DNA of 26,211 nucleotides from JANWZL01 sp041640815 (GTDB taxonomy: Bacteria > Pseudomonadota > Gammaproteobacteria > Burkholderiales > Thiobacillaceae). Where the stretch lies: the NCBI GenBank assembly GCA_041640815.1, contig JBEPZO010000028.1, positions 1 through 26,211 of the forward strand, read 5' to 3'. The notes under the pieces are model-generated. The model had not been told where the DNA came from. It ran no database searches and worked only from the letters and a program-made list of their open reading frames with translations. Shown in pieces: positions 25,717-26,211 of the stretch; within the stretch, counting starts at the first letter, position 1, and each line of letters opens with the position of its first letter. The translations under genes were made by a program, and so were the position numbers.

Positions 25717-26031
25717 ATGAGTTACTATCGGCATCATCTCTTTTTCTGCCTGAACGTGCGCGAGGATGGCGGTCCCTGTTGTACCCAGCACAATGCCGAG
25801 GCGATGTTCGAATATGCCAAGCAGAAGGCCAAGCAGCTCGGACTTCATGGCAAGGGCGGCGACTGTCGCGTCAATCGCGCCGGTTGCTTCGATCGCTGCG
25901 CTCAGGGACCGGTGTGCGTGGTCTACCCGGATGCCGTCTGGTACACCTACGTGGACGAGGCGGACATCGACGAGATCATCGAGTCGCACTTGCGCGATGG
26001 CAAGGTGGTGGAGCGCTTGCGACTTGACTAG
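25717..26031 (+). CDS. Thioredoxin-like [2Fe-2S] ferredoxin
   Basis: The 104-residue product matches the thioredoxin-fold ferredoxins related to the Aquifex and Shethna-type proteins and to the NuoE C-terminal domain. The start HHLFFCLNVREDGGPCC supplies C11 and C21/C22, and CRVNRAGCFDRCAQGP supplies C57 and C61, giving the expected C-x10-C ... CxxxC ligand set; GPVCVVYPDAVWY and DEADIDEIIESHL follow as in relatives. It probably carries electrons in the cytosol; the partner is unknown. It follows the MazG-like gene by 9 bases and is followed by the next gene after 67. Confidence 0.92.
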   Translation: MSYYRHHLFFCLNVREDGGPCCTQHNAEAMFEYAKQKAKQLGLHGKGGDCRVNRAGCFDRCAQGPVCVVYPDAVWYTYVDEADIDEIIESHLRDGKVVERLRLD

Positions 26032-26098
26032 CATCGACAACGGCCGCAGCGCAACGCCCAGCGTCGCCGCCCGCGCATTTCAGCCGTAAGGAATCAAC

Positions 26099-26211
26099 AT
26101 GCCAGAGCCGCCCCGGCCAGCTGGACACGCGGGGGGTGTGGCGCAGTTGACCATCCCGCGCGCCGACGGCGGTGTCGTCGAGACGCTGGTGGAATATCCG
26201 CTTCAGGCGCC
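26099..26211 (+). CDS. N-terminal fragment, possibly alpha/beta hydrolase
   Basis: An ATG at 26099 preceded by AAGGA (26088-26092) opens a frame that runs off the right edge after 37 complete codons. The visible product starts MPEPPRPAGHAGGVAQLTIP and continues with a strand VVETLVEYPLQA. Short alpha/beta hydrolases of the dienelactone-like type often start with such a paired strand before the nucleophile region, and I associate that gene with this ferredoxin type, but too little is visible to assign a function. Confidence 0.6.
   Translation, partial: MPEPPRPAGHAGGVAQLTIPRADGGVVETLVEYPLQA

Overview
The window is high-GC, gene-dense DNA that reads as a chromosomal segment of a betaproteobacterium, probably an autotrophic or microaerophilic one. 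Indications are the best-matching family variants (FolD, Tgt, YajC-SecDF, the cbb3 oxidase operon), a CbbY-type sugar-phosphate phosphatase typical of Calvin-cycle bacteria, and genes of the exosortase A (PEP-CTERM) exopolysaccharide type that are common in Betaproteobacteria. No rRNA, tRNA, CRISPR array, insertion sequence or phage gene was recognised.

Layout. Positions 1-2750: the tail of an unidentified gene, then rpsO and pnp (ribosomal protein S15 and polynucleotide phosphorylase). Positions 2790-5071: a conserved-looking unknown protein (minus), a CbbY-like phosphatase (plus) and folD (minus); the last two converge and overlap by a few bases. Positions 5072-5570: a 500-base non-coding stretch holding the likely promoter of ccoNOQP. 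Positions 5571-11208: the cbb3 cytochrome c oxidase structural genes ccoN, ccoO, ccoQ and ccoP, a strong intrinsic terminator, then the assembly genes ccoG and an enlarged FixH-domain membrane protein. Positions 11243-15653: tgt, yajC, secD and secF (queuosine modification of tRNA and the Sec accessory complex). Positions 15887-22627, all minus: a tripartite RND efflux system (periplasmic adaptor, inner-membrane pump, outer-membrane channel, with overlapping genes) followed by a membrane-anchored trypsin-like HtrA/DegS protease. Positions 22705-25127, minus: an outer-membrane beta-barrel of the PEP-CTERM-associated type and a Wza-like export lipoprotein. Positions 25354-26211, plus: a MazG-like nucleotide pyrophosphohydrolase, a thioredoxin-fold [2Fe-2S] ferredoxin and the start of a further gene, possibly an alpha/beta hydrolase.

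How the parts work together. CcoNOQP is the high-affinity terminal oxidase for low oxygen; CcoG and the FixH-like protein are expected to serve its copper supply and assembly. YajC, SecD and SecF assist protein export. The RND system and the protease both act at the envelope. Most of the window is ordinary core genome. The parts most worth a second look are the isolated exopolysaccharide pair, whose composition is less GC-rich than the surroundings and which lacks its usual chain-length and kinase genes; the FixH protein with an added multi-pass membrane domain; the altered CcoG motif; and the structured non-coding region ahead of ccoN. I found no clear evidence of a wholly new system.
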